A stretch of DNA of 16,099 nucleotides, taken from JAYSFC01 sp041913505. Lineage in GTDB: Bacteria > Pseudomonadota > Gammaproteobacteria > Burkholderiales > Burkholderiaceae_C. The position numbers and the translations under genes were made by a program. Shown here in pieces: positions 1 through 5,808 of this stretch. The DNA lies in contig JAYSFC010000087.1 in the NCBI GenBank assembly GCA_041913505.1, positions 1 to 16,099 on the forward strand, read 5' to 3'. Positions within the stretch are counted from its first letter, which is position 1. Every line of letters starts with the position of its first letter. The notes beneath the pieces are model-generated. The model did not search any database. It worked only from the letters and a program-made list of their open reading frames with translations, and had not been told where the DNA came from.

Positions 1-149
1 TGGCTGCCCTGGGCGGCCATGACGGCGGGCGAGGCGTAGTTCTCGCTCGCGATCAGCTCGATGTGCTCTTCCTGGCGCTTGTTCTCGGCCTGGATGGCGG
101 CAAAAAGCTCGGGGTCGGTCTGTTCGACAAGAATATTGCGGTGGTACAT
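1..149 (-). CDS. glyA: Serine hydroxymethyltransferase, N-terminal 49 residues (partial)
   Basis: The reverse strand reads MYHRNILVEQ, continues through EENKRQEEHIELIASENY-like GlyA sequence (seen here as AENKRQEEHIELIASENY) and runs off the window edge after MAAQGS. The HIELIASENY segment is a hallmark of the SHMT N-terminus. The enzyme is cytosolic and PLP-dependent; it converts serine plus tetrahydrofolate to glycine plus 5,10-methylene-tetrahydrofolate. The PLP lysine and the rest of the fold lie outside the window. The ATG at 149-147 is preceded by an AGGA Shine-Dalgarno (158-155) at a 5-nt spacing, which fixes the start. The upstream 215 bp, up to the stop of the transglycosylase gene, carry a perfect palindrome. 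I found no glycine-riboswitch consensus there. Identity is secure. Confidence 0.96.
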   Translation of the reverse strand, partial: MYHRNILVEQTDPELFAAIQAENKRQEEHIELIASENYASPAVMAAQGS

Positions 150-287
150 GGCAGTCCTATGAACTTGATGTCCCTTGAGAGCAAGGGCTGCCCAGGCGAA
201 CGGCGGAACGCTTCAGGCCACGGGCCCGGGCGGTACGCTCCCCGGTGGTTCACAGGAGAAGCCCTCCTGCTGGTTTCCACGTCAGCG

Positions 288-307
288 GCGGTGCCCTTGG
301 GCACCGC
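288..307. repeat. 20-bp perfect palindromic hairpin upstream of glyA
   Basis: GCGGTGCCC (288-296) and GGGCACCGC (299-307) are exact reverse complements around a TT centre. The site lies 138 bp upstream of the glyA start and 57 bp past the stop of the transglycosylase gene. No U-tract follows on either strand, so it is not a classic intrinsic terminator. It could be a leader hairpin, a regulator-binding site or a factor-dependent terminator stem. The rest of 150-364 shows nothing I can name. Confidence 0.5.
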
Positions 308-364
308 GCCTATCGCCAGTCGCGTACTCTGCTAGTGTAGCTGAGGCCAGGGTAAAACGGAAAA

Positions 365-1186
365 TCAAAGGCTCGGGGAGAGCAGCGCCACCTTGTCGGA
401 CGAAGGGGCGGGGGACTGGCCAGGCGCCTGCGTGGACAGCATGGGGGCAGAGGGTGTGTTCACCGGCACGGCGCGGCCGTTGGCCACCTGGCGCAGGCGG
501 AAGTGTTCTGCGAGCACCTTGGTTGCGTAACCGCCATCGTCTTCCATGTTGGCCGCGCCCACGTAGTAGCGCAGCCCGCCCTCGAGCGAGCCGGCGCGTG
601 CGATGCATTCCTTGAGCACGCTCACACCCACGCGCAAGTTGCTCACGGGGTCGAAGGCCGCGAAGTGGCCACCGAAGCTCTGGTATTTGTCCGTGTGCAC
701 GCGGGTCATGACCTGCATGAGGCCCTGGGCGCCCACGGCGCTTTGGGCAAAGGGGTTGAAGCTCGATTCGATGGCCATGATGGCCAGGATCAGCGTGGGG
801 TCGAGCTTGTTGCGCGTGCCCAGTTCATAGGCTTCCGCCACCAGGGCGGCCAGCGGCTCGGGAGCCACGCGGTACTTTTTACTGAGCCAGTAGGCCACGG
901 CGGCCTGCTCTTTGGGCAGGTCCTTGGGATTGGTGGCGGTGGCGCGTTCGCTGGCCTCCAGCTCGACGGGGGCGTCGAGCAGCACGGCCTGGCGCGACTG
1001 CAGCCAGCTCATCAGCTCTTCTTCGCCGGCCTGGCGCAGGTCGGGCCGCGCCGCGAGGGCGATGACCACGAAGGCGACAGCCAGGCCCAGGAGGGCGAAG
1101 CTGTTGTGGGTGATTTCAAGAAAACCGTCGGCCACATCGGACACGAACGTGCGCACGGAGGCGGCAACTTTTCCTGACGCTGTCAT
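365..1186 (-). CDS. Membrane-anchored lytic transglycosylase, SLT domain
   Basis: The 273-residue protein has one hydrophobic segment near residues 29-46 (FALLGLAVAFVVIALAA), which should anchor it in the inner membrane with the bulk in the periplasm. The catalytic SLT fold spans about 115-230. It shows IESSFNP, where E140 is the expected acid/base, then GAQGLMQVM (152-160), the usual second SLT motif, and a tyrosine/asparagine stretch YYVGAANM (207-214). Such enzymes cleave peptidoglycan between MurNAc and GlcNAc, forming 1,6-anhydroMurNAc. I chose ATG 1186 because AAGGA lies 6 nt upstream. An open frame back to 1243 lacks such a site. The tail is Pro/Ser-rich. It is co-directional with glyA but 215 bp away, so co-transcription is uncertain. 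The exact family (MltC/Slt/EmtA-like) is not assigned. Confidence 0.87.
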   Translation of the reverse strand: MTASGKVAASVRTFVSDVADGFLEITHNSFALLGLAVAFVVIALAARPDLRQAGEEELMSWLQSRQAVLLDAPVELEASERATATNPKDLPKEQAAVAYWLSKKYRVAPEPLAALVAEAYELGTRNKLDPTLILAIMAIESSFNPFAQSAVGAQGLMQVMTRVHTDKYQSFGGHFAAFDPVSNLRVGVSVLKECIARAGSLEGGLRYYVGAANMEDDGGYATKVLAEHFRLRQVANGRAVPVNTPSAPMLSTQAPGQSPAPSSDKVALLSPSL

Positions 1187-1388
1187 AGCTCTTCCTTTCT
1201 GAAGCCTGCTCTTGGAGAGGCGGTCTGGTGTCAGACCATCCACCAGGGGCTTGCCTGGATTGGTACGCCATCGAGTTCGCGCGGGCGCCGTGGGCGCATA
1301 GCGGGGTAGCGAACTGACTTAGCCGGGTTCGGCAGCGCTGGGGTTTGTACTAGCCCGTTTTGGGGCTGGCGGATTCTAGAAGTTCACT
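1187..1388. other. Intergenic segment upstream of the transglycosylase gene
   Basis: I see no gene here. Two short hairpins are visible: GGTCTG-GTGT-CAGACC at 1222-1237 and CCAGG-N6-CCTGG at 1242-1257. Both would fall in the 5' leader of the minus-strand transglycosylase transcript. No convincing -35/-10 pair was found for that gene. Confidence 0.4.
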
Positions 1389-1415
1389 TCATTCCAGGTC
1401 AATACTAACGTTTTC

Positions 1416-1444
1416 ATTTTTTAGACAAATATTTTCTAAAAAAT
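1416..1444. repeat. AT-rich inverted repeat, 10-bp arms
   Basis: ATTTTTTAGA (1416-1425) and TCTAAAAAAT (1435-1444) are perfect reverse complements around a 9-nt AT-only-except-one spacer. The repeat sits in a sharply AT-rich patch (about 1400-1466) in otherwise GC-rich DNA. It overlaps the -35 element and spacer of the promoter called at 1422-1451, which is where a repressor operator or a nucleoid-protein nucleation site would sit. The arm sequence does not match a regulator box that I recognise. Confidence 0.6.
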
Positions 1445-1451
1445 ATGTAAT
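1422..1451 (+). promoter_or_regulatory. Sigma70-like promoter for the structured RNA
   Basis: TAGACA (1422-1427) matches five of six -35 consensus bases. TGTAAT (1446-1451) matches five of six -10 bases. The spacing is 18 bp, and the expected transcription start is about 1458. The promoter points toward the hairpin array and terminator ending at 1809. The inverted repeat at 1416-1444 overlaps it. Confidence 0.5.
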
Positions 1452-1575
1452 TAAACACAGTTTTTGGAGATTGCAAGGGGTGAGAACGCCAGGGGCGTGA
1501 AGCAAATTCAATCGCGGCCGCGGCAGCCATTGAGAATCCGATTTGAGCCGTGGAGGGATCTTTGATAAGGTATCC

Positions 1576-1629
1576 ATGCCTGCACTTGTCAGGCATCTGC
1601 CGGACGAAGCAAGTCCTCTTGCGGCATAG
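1576..1629 (+). CDS. Possible 17-codon leader peptide inside the structured RNA
   Basis: ATG 1576 opens MPALVRHLPDEASPLAA and stops at TAG 1627-1629. An AAGG motif sits 5 nt upstream of the ATG, a reasonable ribosome binding site. The reading frame spans the first two hairpins of the RNA, so translation could change folding downstream. The peptide shows no run of one amino acid of the kind used in biosynthetic attenuators. A frame of this length can arise by chance, so the call is weak. Confidence 0.22.
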   Translation: MPALVRHLPDEASPLAA

Positions 1630-1762
1630 GCATTCAGTGCCTTTCGCGATGATGGACGCGCTTTCAAGGCAACCCCCCGGGGGCAATACCTTGCCTCCTG
1701 GCGTGAGGGACCTTCATCTCCCTTGTCGCCAATCGATGGCAAAGACCGTTGTGTCAGCCGTC

Positions 1763-1809
1763 AAGCCCGGTGGTCGGCGTCGCGCCTTCCACCGGGCTTT
1801 CTTGCTTTT
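1763..1809 (+). terminator. Intrinsic terminator of the structured RNA
   Basis: AAGCCCGGTGG (1763-1773) pairs perfectly with CCACCGGGCTT (1789-1799), an 11-bp GC-rich stem with a 15-nt loop. It is followed by a U-rich run (TTTCTTGCTTTT, 1798-1809). There is no T-tract on the minus-strand side, so it acts rightward. It ends 79 bp before the DUF748 start, which suits either the end of a separate transcript or an attenuator. Confidence 0.82.
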
Positions 1810-1888
1810 ACGGGCTGTTGCACTCCACGCGATACGATTTCTGGTGCAATGCTGGTATTGGCTCGAGCCTGTGGAGGTCGGGGTGTTC

Positions 1889-4800
1889 ATGCAATCCCTC
1901 AAGAACAATAAATGGGCCATGCGTGCGGCATGGTTGGTAGCGGCAGTTTTGGCGCTGTGGGTCCTGGGTTGGCTGGCGGTTCCGCCGCTGCTGCGCAGCC
2001 AGGGGCAGAAGCTTGCAAGCGAGGCGCTGGGGCGGCAGGTGACCATTGGCCAGGTGGAGTTCGCGCCGTGGTCGCTGGAGCTCACGGTGCATGATCTCGC
2101 CGTGGCTGCCGCCGATGGCAAGAACGTGCAGCTGGTCGTCAAGCGCATCTATGCCGATGCGGAGATCCAGTCGCTGCTACGCTTGGCGCCCGTGCTTGAT
2201 GCCATCGAGGTGGACGAGCCGGTGCTCCACGTGGCGCAAGTGAGTGCGGGCCACTACGATATCGACGACATCCTGGCCCGCTTCGCCCAACAACCGTCCG
2301 CGCCGGAGCAGGGGGCGCCCCAGCGGTTTGCGCTCTACAACATCGCTCTGCGGGGCGGGGCGGTGGACTTCGAGGACCGCACCGTGCACCGTACCCATAC
2401 CGTGCGTGACATCGTGCTGAGCGTGCCGTTTTTGAGCAACCTGGAGTCCAAGCGCGAAGTCAAGGTGGAGCCTCGGCTCGCGTTCAAGCTCAACGGTAGC
2501 GCCTTCGACTCCTCGGCCGAGGCCACTCCGTTCCTCGAAAGTCGCAAGACCGATGCGCATGTGCGGCTGGCGGGTTTTGACCTGGCTCCCTACCTGGGCT
2601 ATCTGCCCGAGAGCCTGCCCGTGCGGCTGCAGTCCGGCGTGCTTGACGTGGATCTGATGCTCTCCTTCGAGCAGCACGCCGGGACCGCGGTGCACATCCG
2701 CGGCGACGTGCAAGCCCACGGCGTGCGCGTGGCGGACCGGCGCCAGCAGGCGCTGCTGGGCTTCGAGGCGCTCAAGGTACAGATTGCCGATCTGCAGCCA
2801 TTGGCGCAGCGGGGCCATATCGCATCGGTGGAGGTAGATACCCCGCGCGTGCTGGCGCAGCGCGACCGCGAGGGGCAGATCAACTGGAGCCGCCTGTCCG
2901 CCGCCCCGGCCGCGCCAGCTTCCGCTCCGGTCCCCCGCAAGACAGCAAGTGCGCCGGCCTCTGCTGCGACGGCCCCGGGTGGCTGGCAAGTGGCGGTCGA
3001 CCGCTTTGCGGTGCGTGGCGGGCATGTGGACTGGCAGGACGATGCCGTGGCCGGCGGGGCGAAGCTGGCCCTCCAGGGGTTGCGCCTGGATGCGACGGCG
3101 ATTGCCGTGCCGTTGTCCAAGCCGTTGAAGTTCTCTGGTCAGGCGCATCTGGCGGGTGCGGCAGGCAAACGCGCTCCCGCTCGCATCGCGTTCCAGGGCG
3201 AGGCCAGCGATCGCCAGGCGACGGTAGCGGCGTCGGTCCAAGCCCTGGCACTGGAGTGGGGTGCTCCTTATATAGCAGAGCAGCTATTGCCCACCCTGAG
3301 CGGCCAGCTCGATGCAGACCTGGGCTTTGCGTGGAATGGCCCGGCCGTGGTGGCGCAACTTGCGCGCTTGTCGCTGGACGATGTGGCACTGACCTGCCCT
3401 CCCAAGGCTGCATGTGTGGGCGCCGGCCTGCCTGGTATCGCGATGCAGGGCAAGGACAGCCTGGCGGAAATCAAATCGCTGCGCGTGGAAAACGCCCGCC
3501 TCGATCTGCTGCGCCATGCCGTGAGCGTCGAGCGCTTGGCCTTGACCCAACCCCGGGCCATGGTTGCGCGCGAAAAGGATGGCCGCTGGATGGCCGTGCA
3601 CTGGATGGCCCATCCCGTGCAGCCCGCGCCTGCACCGGGCGAAGGCACCAAGGCGGCGACAGCGGCAGCCGCACCCGACTGGTCGGTTCAGTTGGGTGCG
3701 GTGGAGGTCGATGGTGCAGCCGTGGCCCTGCGCGACGCGCAGCCTGCCACACCCGTGGCGCTCAGCCTGTCGAACCTGCGGCTGCGCCTCGAAGACTTTG
3801 CGCCGCTGGCGTCCTCGCCCGCCAAGCCGTCGCGTCTGTCGCTGGCCGCGCGTATCGGCACGGGGCGTACCGAGCCGGGCCGGATCGAGTACGACGGCAC
3901 CGTGGGGCTCGCGCCGCTGAGCGCGCAGGGCAAGGTGCTGGCCACCCAACTGCCGCTGCATGCCCTCGAGCCCTATGTGGCCGATGCGCTCAACGTGCGG
4001 GTGCTGCGGGCCGATGGCGGCTTCAAGGGCTCGGTGCAGTTTGCCCAAGGCCCGGCCGGGCCTACGGTGCGCGTGCAGGGTGATGCATCGCTCGACGACC
4101 TGCGTGCCCGCTCGTCGCTGCTGGCCAACCCTGCAGGGGCGCAGGCGGGCACGGCGCCTCAGGAGCCCCAGGAGCTGACCCCGCAAGATGATTTGCTGAA
4201 CTGGAAGTCGCTGGGCTTGCGCGGCCTGGATGTGACACTGGCCCCGGGCCAGCCGACCCAGGTGGATGTGCGCGAAACTTCCATCAACGATTTCTTCGCA
4301 CGCGTGATCGTGCAGGAGAACGGTCGCATCAATCTGCAGGATTTGGTCAAACCATCCCCGGGGGCGGCCACATCGGCTGCGCCGCAGGGCACGGCTTCTG
4401 CTCCGGCGGCGGCTGCATCCACGACCACTGCCACCGTGGCCCAGGCTGGTCCGGCACCCATCGTGCGCTTCGGCCCGGTATCCCTCACGGGCGGGACCGT
4501 GCGGTTCTCCGACTATTTCATCAAACCCAATTACTCGGCCGACCTCAGCGAGCTCAACGGCCGGCTCAGCGCGTTCTCGTCGGTCGCGCCAGCCGGCGAT
4601 GCCGCGCCGGCCATGGCCGACCTGGAACTGCGCGGCCGTGCGGAGGGCACGGCTTCGCTCGAAATCACCGGCAAGCTCAACCCGCTGGCCAAGCCGCTGG
4701 CGCTCGATATCGAGGGCAAGATGCGCGACCTGGAGCTGCCGCCGCTATCGCCCTATACGGTCAAGTACGCTGGCCATGGCATTGAGCGCGGCAAGCTCAG

Positions 4801-5656
4801 CATGGACGTGGCCTACAAGGTCCAGCCTGACGGCCAACTCACGGCGCGCAACAAGCTTGTGCTTAACCAGCTCACCTTTGGCGAGCCCGTGCAGGGTGCG
4901 CCCGCGAGCCTGCCCGTGCGGCTGGCTGTGGCGCTGCTGGCGGACCGCAATGGCGTGATTGACCTGGACCTGCCCATCAGCGGCTCGCTCAACGACCCTG
5001 AATTTCGCCTGGCGCCGGTGATCTTCAAGATCATCGGCAACCTCATCATGAAGGCCGTGACGTCCCCGTTCTCGTTGCTCGCAAGCGCGCTCGGTGGATC
5101 TGATGACCTCAGTGCCGTGGGCTTCGCGCCGGGCAGCGCGGAACTCGACGATGAGGCGCGCCAGGGGCTCGACAAGGTGGCGAAGGCGCTCATGGATCGC
5201 CCGGCCCTCAAGATGACGGTGGTGGGCGAGGCACAGCTCGACAGCGAACGCGATGGCTGGAGAAAGGCTCGGCTGCAAGGGATGCTGCGTGCGCAAAAGC
5301 GCAGCGCTGCCACGCGTGGCGGCCAGGCCGCCGAGGCGGTGCAGCCCATCACCGCCGAGGAGGCGCCGGCGTTGCTCAAGGAGGTCTACCGCCGCGCGGA
5401 TATTCCCAAGCCTCGCAACCTCCTGGGCATCGCCAAGGATCTGCCGCAGTCCGAGATGGAGTCGCTGCTGCTGGCCAGCATTGCTGTTCCCGACGACGCC
5501 ATGCACGAACTTGCCGTGGCGCGTGGCGTGGCGGTGCGCGACTACCTGGCCGAGCACCAGGTGCCCCTGGACCGGCTCTTCCTCGGGGCCGCGAAGACTA
5601 ACCCGTCGGAGACCGGGTGGAAACCCCGGGCCCAGCTCACCTTGTCATCGCAGTAA
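1889..5656 (+). CDS. DUF748 (AsmA-like) envelope protein with OmpA-like C-terminus
   Basis: The protein has 1255 residues. A membrane segment at about 13-35 is followed by a long, mostly beta-rich periplasmic region with AsmA-like repeats. Pro/Ala-rich linkers lie near 337-360, 577-597 and 821-857. The DUF748 core (about 858-1070) holds VRFGPVSLTGGTVRFSDYF and the stretch SPYTVKYAGHGIERGKLSMD. From about 1077 an OmpA-like start (GFAPGSAELDDEA) and end (VAVRDYLAEHQVPLDRLFLG, about 1210-1235) are split by an insert containing IPKPRNLLGIAKDLPQSEME. AsmA-family proteins (TamB, YhdP, YdbH) form inner-membrane-tethered bridges linked to phospholipid transport; for DUF748 this role is inferred. ATG 1889 lies 11 nt after GGAGG. 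GTG 1883, with 5-nt spacing, is an equally possible start. An open frame extends back to 1550 but crosses the terminator, so I do not use it. Confidence 0.85.
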   Translation: MQSLKNNKWAMRAAWLVAAVLALWVLGWLAVPPLLRSQGQKLASEALGRQVTIGQVEFAPWSLELTVHDLAVAAADGKNVQLVVKRIYADAEIQSLLRLAPVLDAIEVDEPVLHVAQVSAGHYDIDDILARFAQQPSAPEQGAPQRFALYNIALRGGAVDFEDRTVHRTHTVRDIVLSVPFLSNLESKREVKVEPRLAFKLNGSAFDSSAEATPFLESRKTDAHVRLAGFDLAPYLGYLPESLPVRLQSGVLDVDLMLSFEQHAGTAVHIRGDVQAHGVRVADRRQQALLGFEALKVQIADLQPLAQRGHIASVEVDTPRVLAQRDREGQINWSRLSAAPAAPASAPVPRKTASAPASAATAPGGWQVAVDRFAVRGGHVDWQDDAVAGGAKLALQGLRLDATAIAVPLSKPLKFSGQAHLAGAAGKRAPARIAFQGEASDRQATVAASVQALALEWGAPYIAEQLLPTLSGQLDADLGFAWNGPAVVAQLARLSLDDVALTCPPKAACVGAGLPGIAMQGKDSLAEIKSLRVENARLDLLRHAVSVERLALTQPRAMVAREKDGRWMAVHWMAHPVQPAPAPGEGTKAATAAAAPDWSVQLGAVEVDGAAVALRDAQPATPVALSLSNLRLRLEDFAPLASSPAKPSRLSLAARIGTGRTEPGRIEYDGTVGLAPLSAQGKVLATQLPLHALEPYVADALNVRVLRADGGFKGSVQFAQGPAGPTVRVQGDASLDDLRARSSLLANPAGAQAGTAPQEPQELTPQDDLLNWKSLGLRGLDVTLAPGQPTQVDVRETSINDFFARVIVQENGRINLQDLVKPSPGAATSAAPQGTASAPAAAASTTTATVAQAGPAPIVRFGPVSLTGGTVRFSDYFIKPNYSADLSELNGRLSAFSSVAPAGDAAPAMADLELRGRAEGTASLEITGKLNPLAKPLALDIEGKMRDLELPPLSPYTVKYAGHGIERGKLSMDVAYKVQPDGQLTARNKLVLNQLTFGEPVQGAPASLPVRLAVALLADRNGVIDLDLPISGSLNDPEFRLAPVIFKIIGNLIMKAVTSPFSLLASALGGSDDLSAVGFAPGSAELDDEARQGLDKVAKALMDRPALKMTVVGEAQLDSERDGWRKARLQGMLRAQKRSAATRGGQAAEAVQPITAEEAPALLKEVYRRADIPKPRNLLGIAKDLPQSEMESLLLASIAVPDDAMHELAVARGVAVRDYLAEHQVPLDRLFLGAAKTNPSETGWKPRAQLTLSSQ

Positions 5657-5682
5657 AGCCACGACTGGGGGCTTGTTTGGGT
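5656..5682 (+). terminator. Weak terminator-like hairpin after the DUF748 gene
   Basis: AAGCC (5656-5660) pairs with GGCTT (5670-5674) around a 9-nt loop, followed by a mixed GTTTGGGT tail. The stem is short and the U-tract poor, so termination here is doubtful. The stem begins at the last base of the stop codon. Confidence 0.25.
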
Positions 5683-5808
5683 GTGCATCCAAATCCCGGC
5701 GAAAATAGCTCCCTTGACCCCCTGCGGCATGGAGACCGGCCCCTGGGGGAGTACAAGCTCCCGGACTGCCCCTTGGCGGGCACCGGGCCGGCCCCATCTG
5801 AATCATCC

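Larger units (their letters stand above)
1458..1809 (+). ncRNA. Candidate structured small RNA or attenuated leader
   Basis: Between the promoter at 1422-1451 and the terminator ending at 1809 lies about 350 nt with dense local pairing and no long plausible gene. Visible stems are ACGCC/GGCGT near 1487-1499, ATGCCTG/CAGGCAT (1576-1596), GCAAG/CTTGC (1609-1622) and AGGCA/TGCCT (1628-1642). Next come CGCG/CGCG with an ATGATGGA loop (1645-1660) and AGGCAA/TTGCCT (1667-1696) enclosing CCCCC/GGGGG. Last is a two-part stem GGCG+AGGGA / TCCCT+CGCC (1700-1730), just before the terminator stem. The sequence does not fit 6S, tmRNA, SRP RNA, RNase P RNA or the common riboswitches that I can recall. It may be an independent sRNA or a leader whose terminator gates the DUF748 gene at 1889. 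The start is inferred from the promoter and the end from the terminator. Confidence 0.5.

Noticed and set aside
150..364. Glycine riboswitch upstream of glyA
   Set aside because: The conserved aptamer cores are absent on the minus strand; only an unrelated palindrome is present.
1389..1742. 117-residue minus-strand frame across the structured RNA
   Set aside because: The composition is unlike a folded protein, there is no motif and no convincing ribosome binding site, and it is antisense to the hairpin array and ends in the AT-rich patch.
1458..1809. CsrB/RsmZ-type CsrA-sponge RNA
   Set aside because: Only about six GGA triplets occur in 350 nt, which is near chance for GC-rich DNA. Just one (ATGGA at 1652-1656) is clearly in a hairpin loop.
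1458..1809. tmRNA, 6S RNA, RNase P RNA or SRP RNA
   Set aside because: No tRNA-like T-arm, no RNase P core (GAGGAAAGTCC), no SRP GGAAGGAAGCA loop and no 6S-type single bubble could be found by eye.
1550..1888. In-frame N-terminal extension of 113 residues for the DUF748 protein
   Set aside because: The frame is open but crosses the terminator and hairpins, encodes no signal or domain, and would bury the clear membrane anchor. GGAGG lies near 1889.
2177..3241. 354-residue minus-strand frame opposite the DUF748 gene
   Set aside because: It is a shadow of the real plus-strand gene, Arg/His-rich with no domain.
5714..5757. Promoter for the DUF349 gene starting at TTGACC
   Set aside because: The -35 is good, but no -10 lies at 16-18 bp. 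The nearest TACAAG is about 32 bp away.
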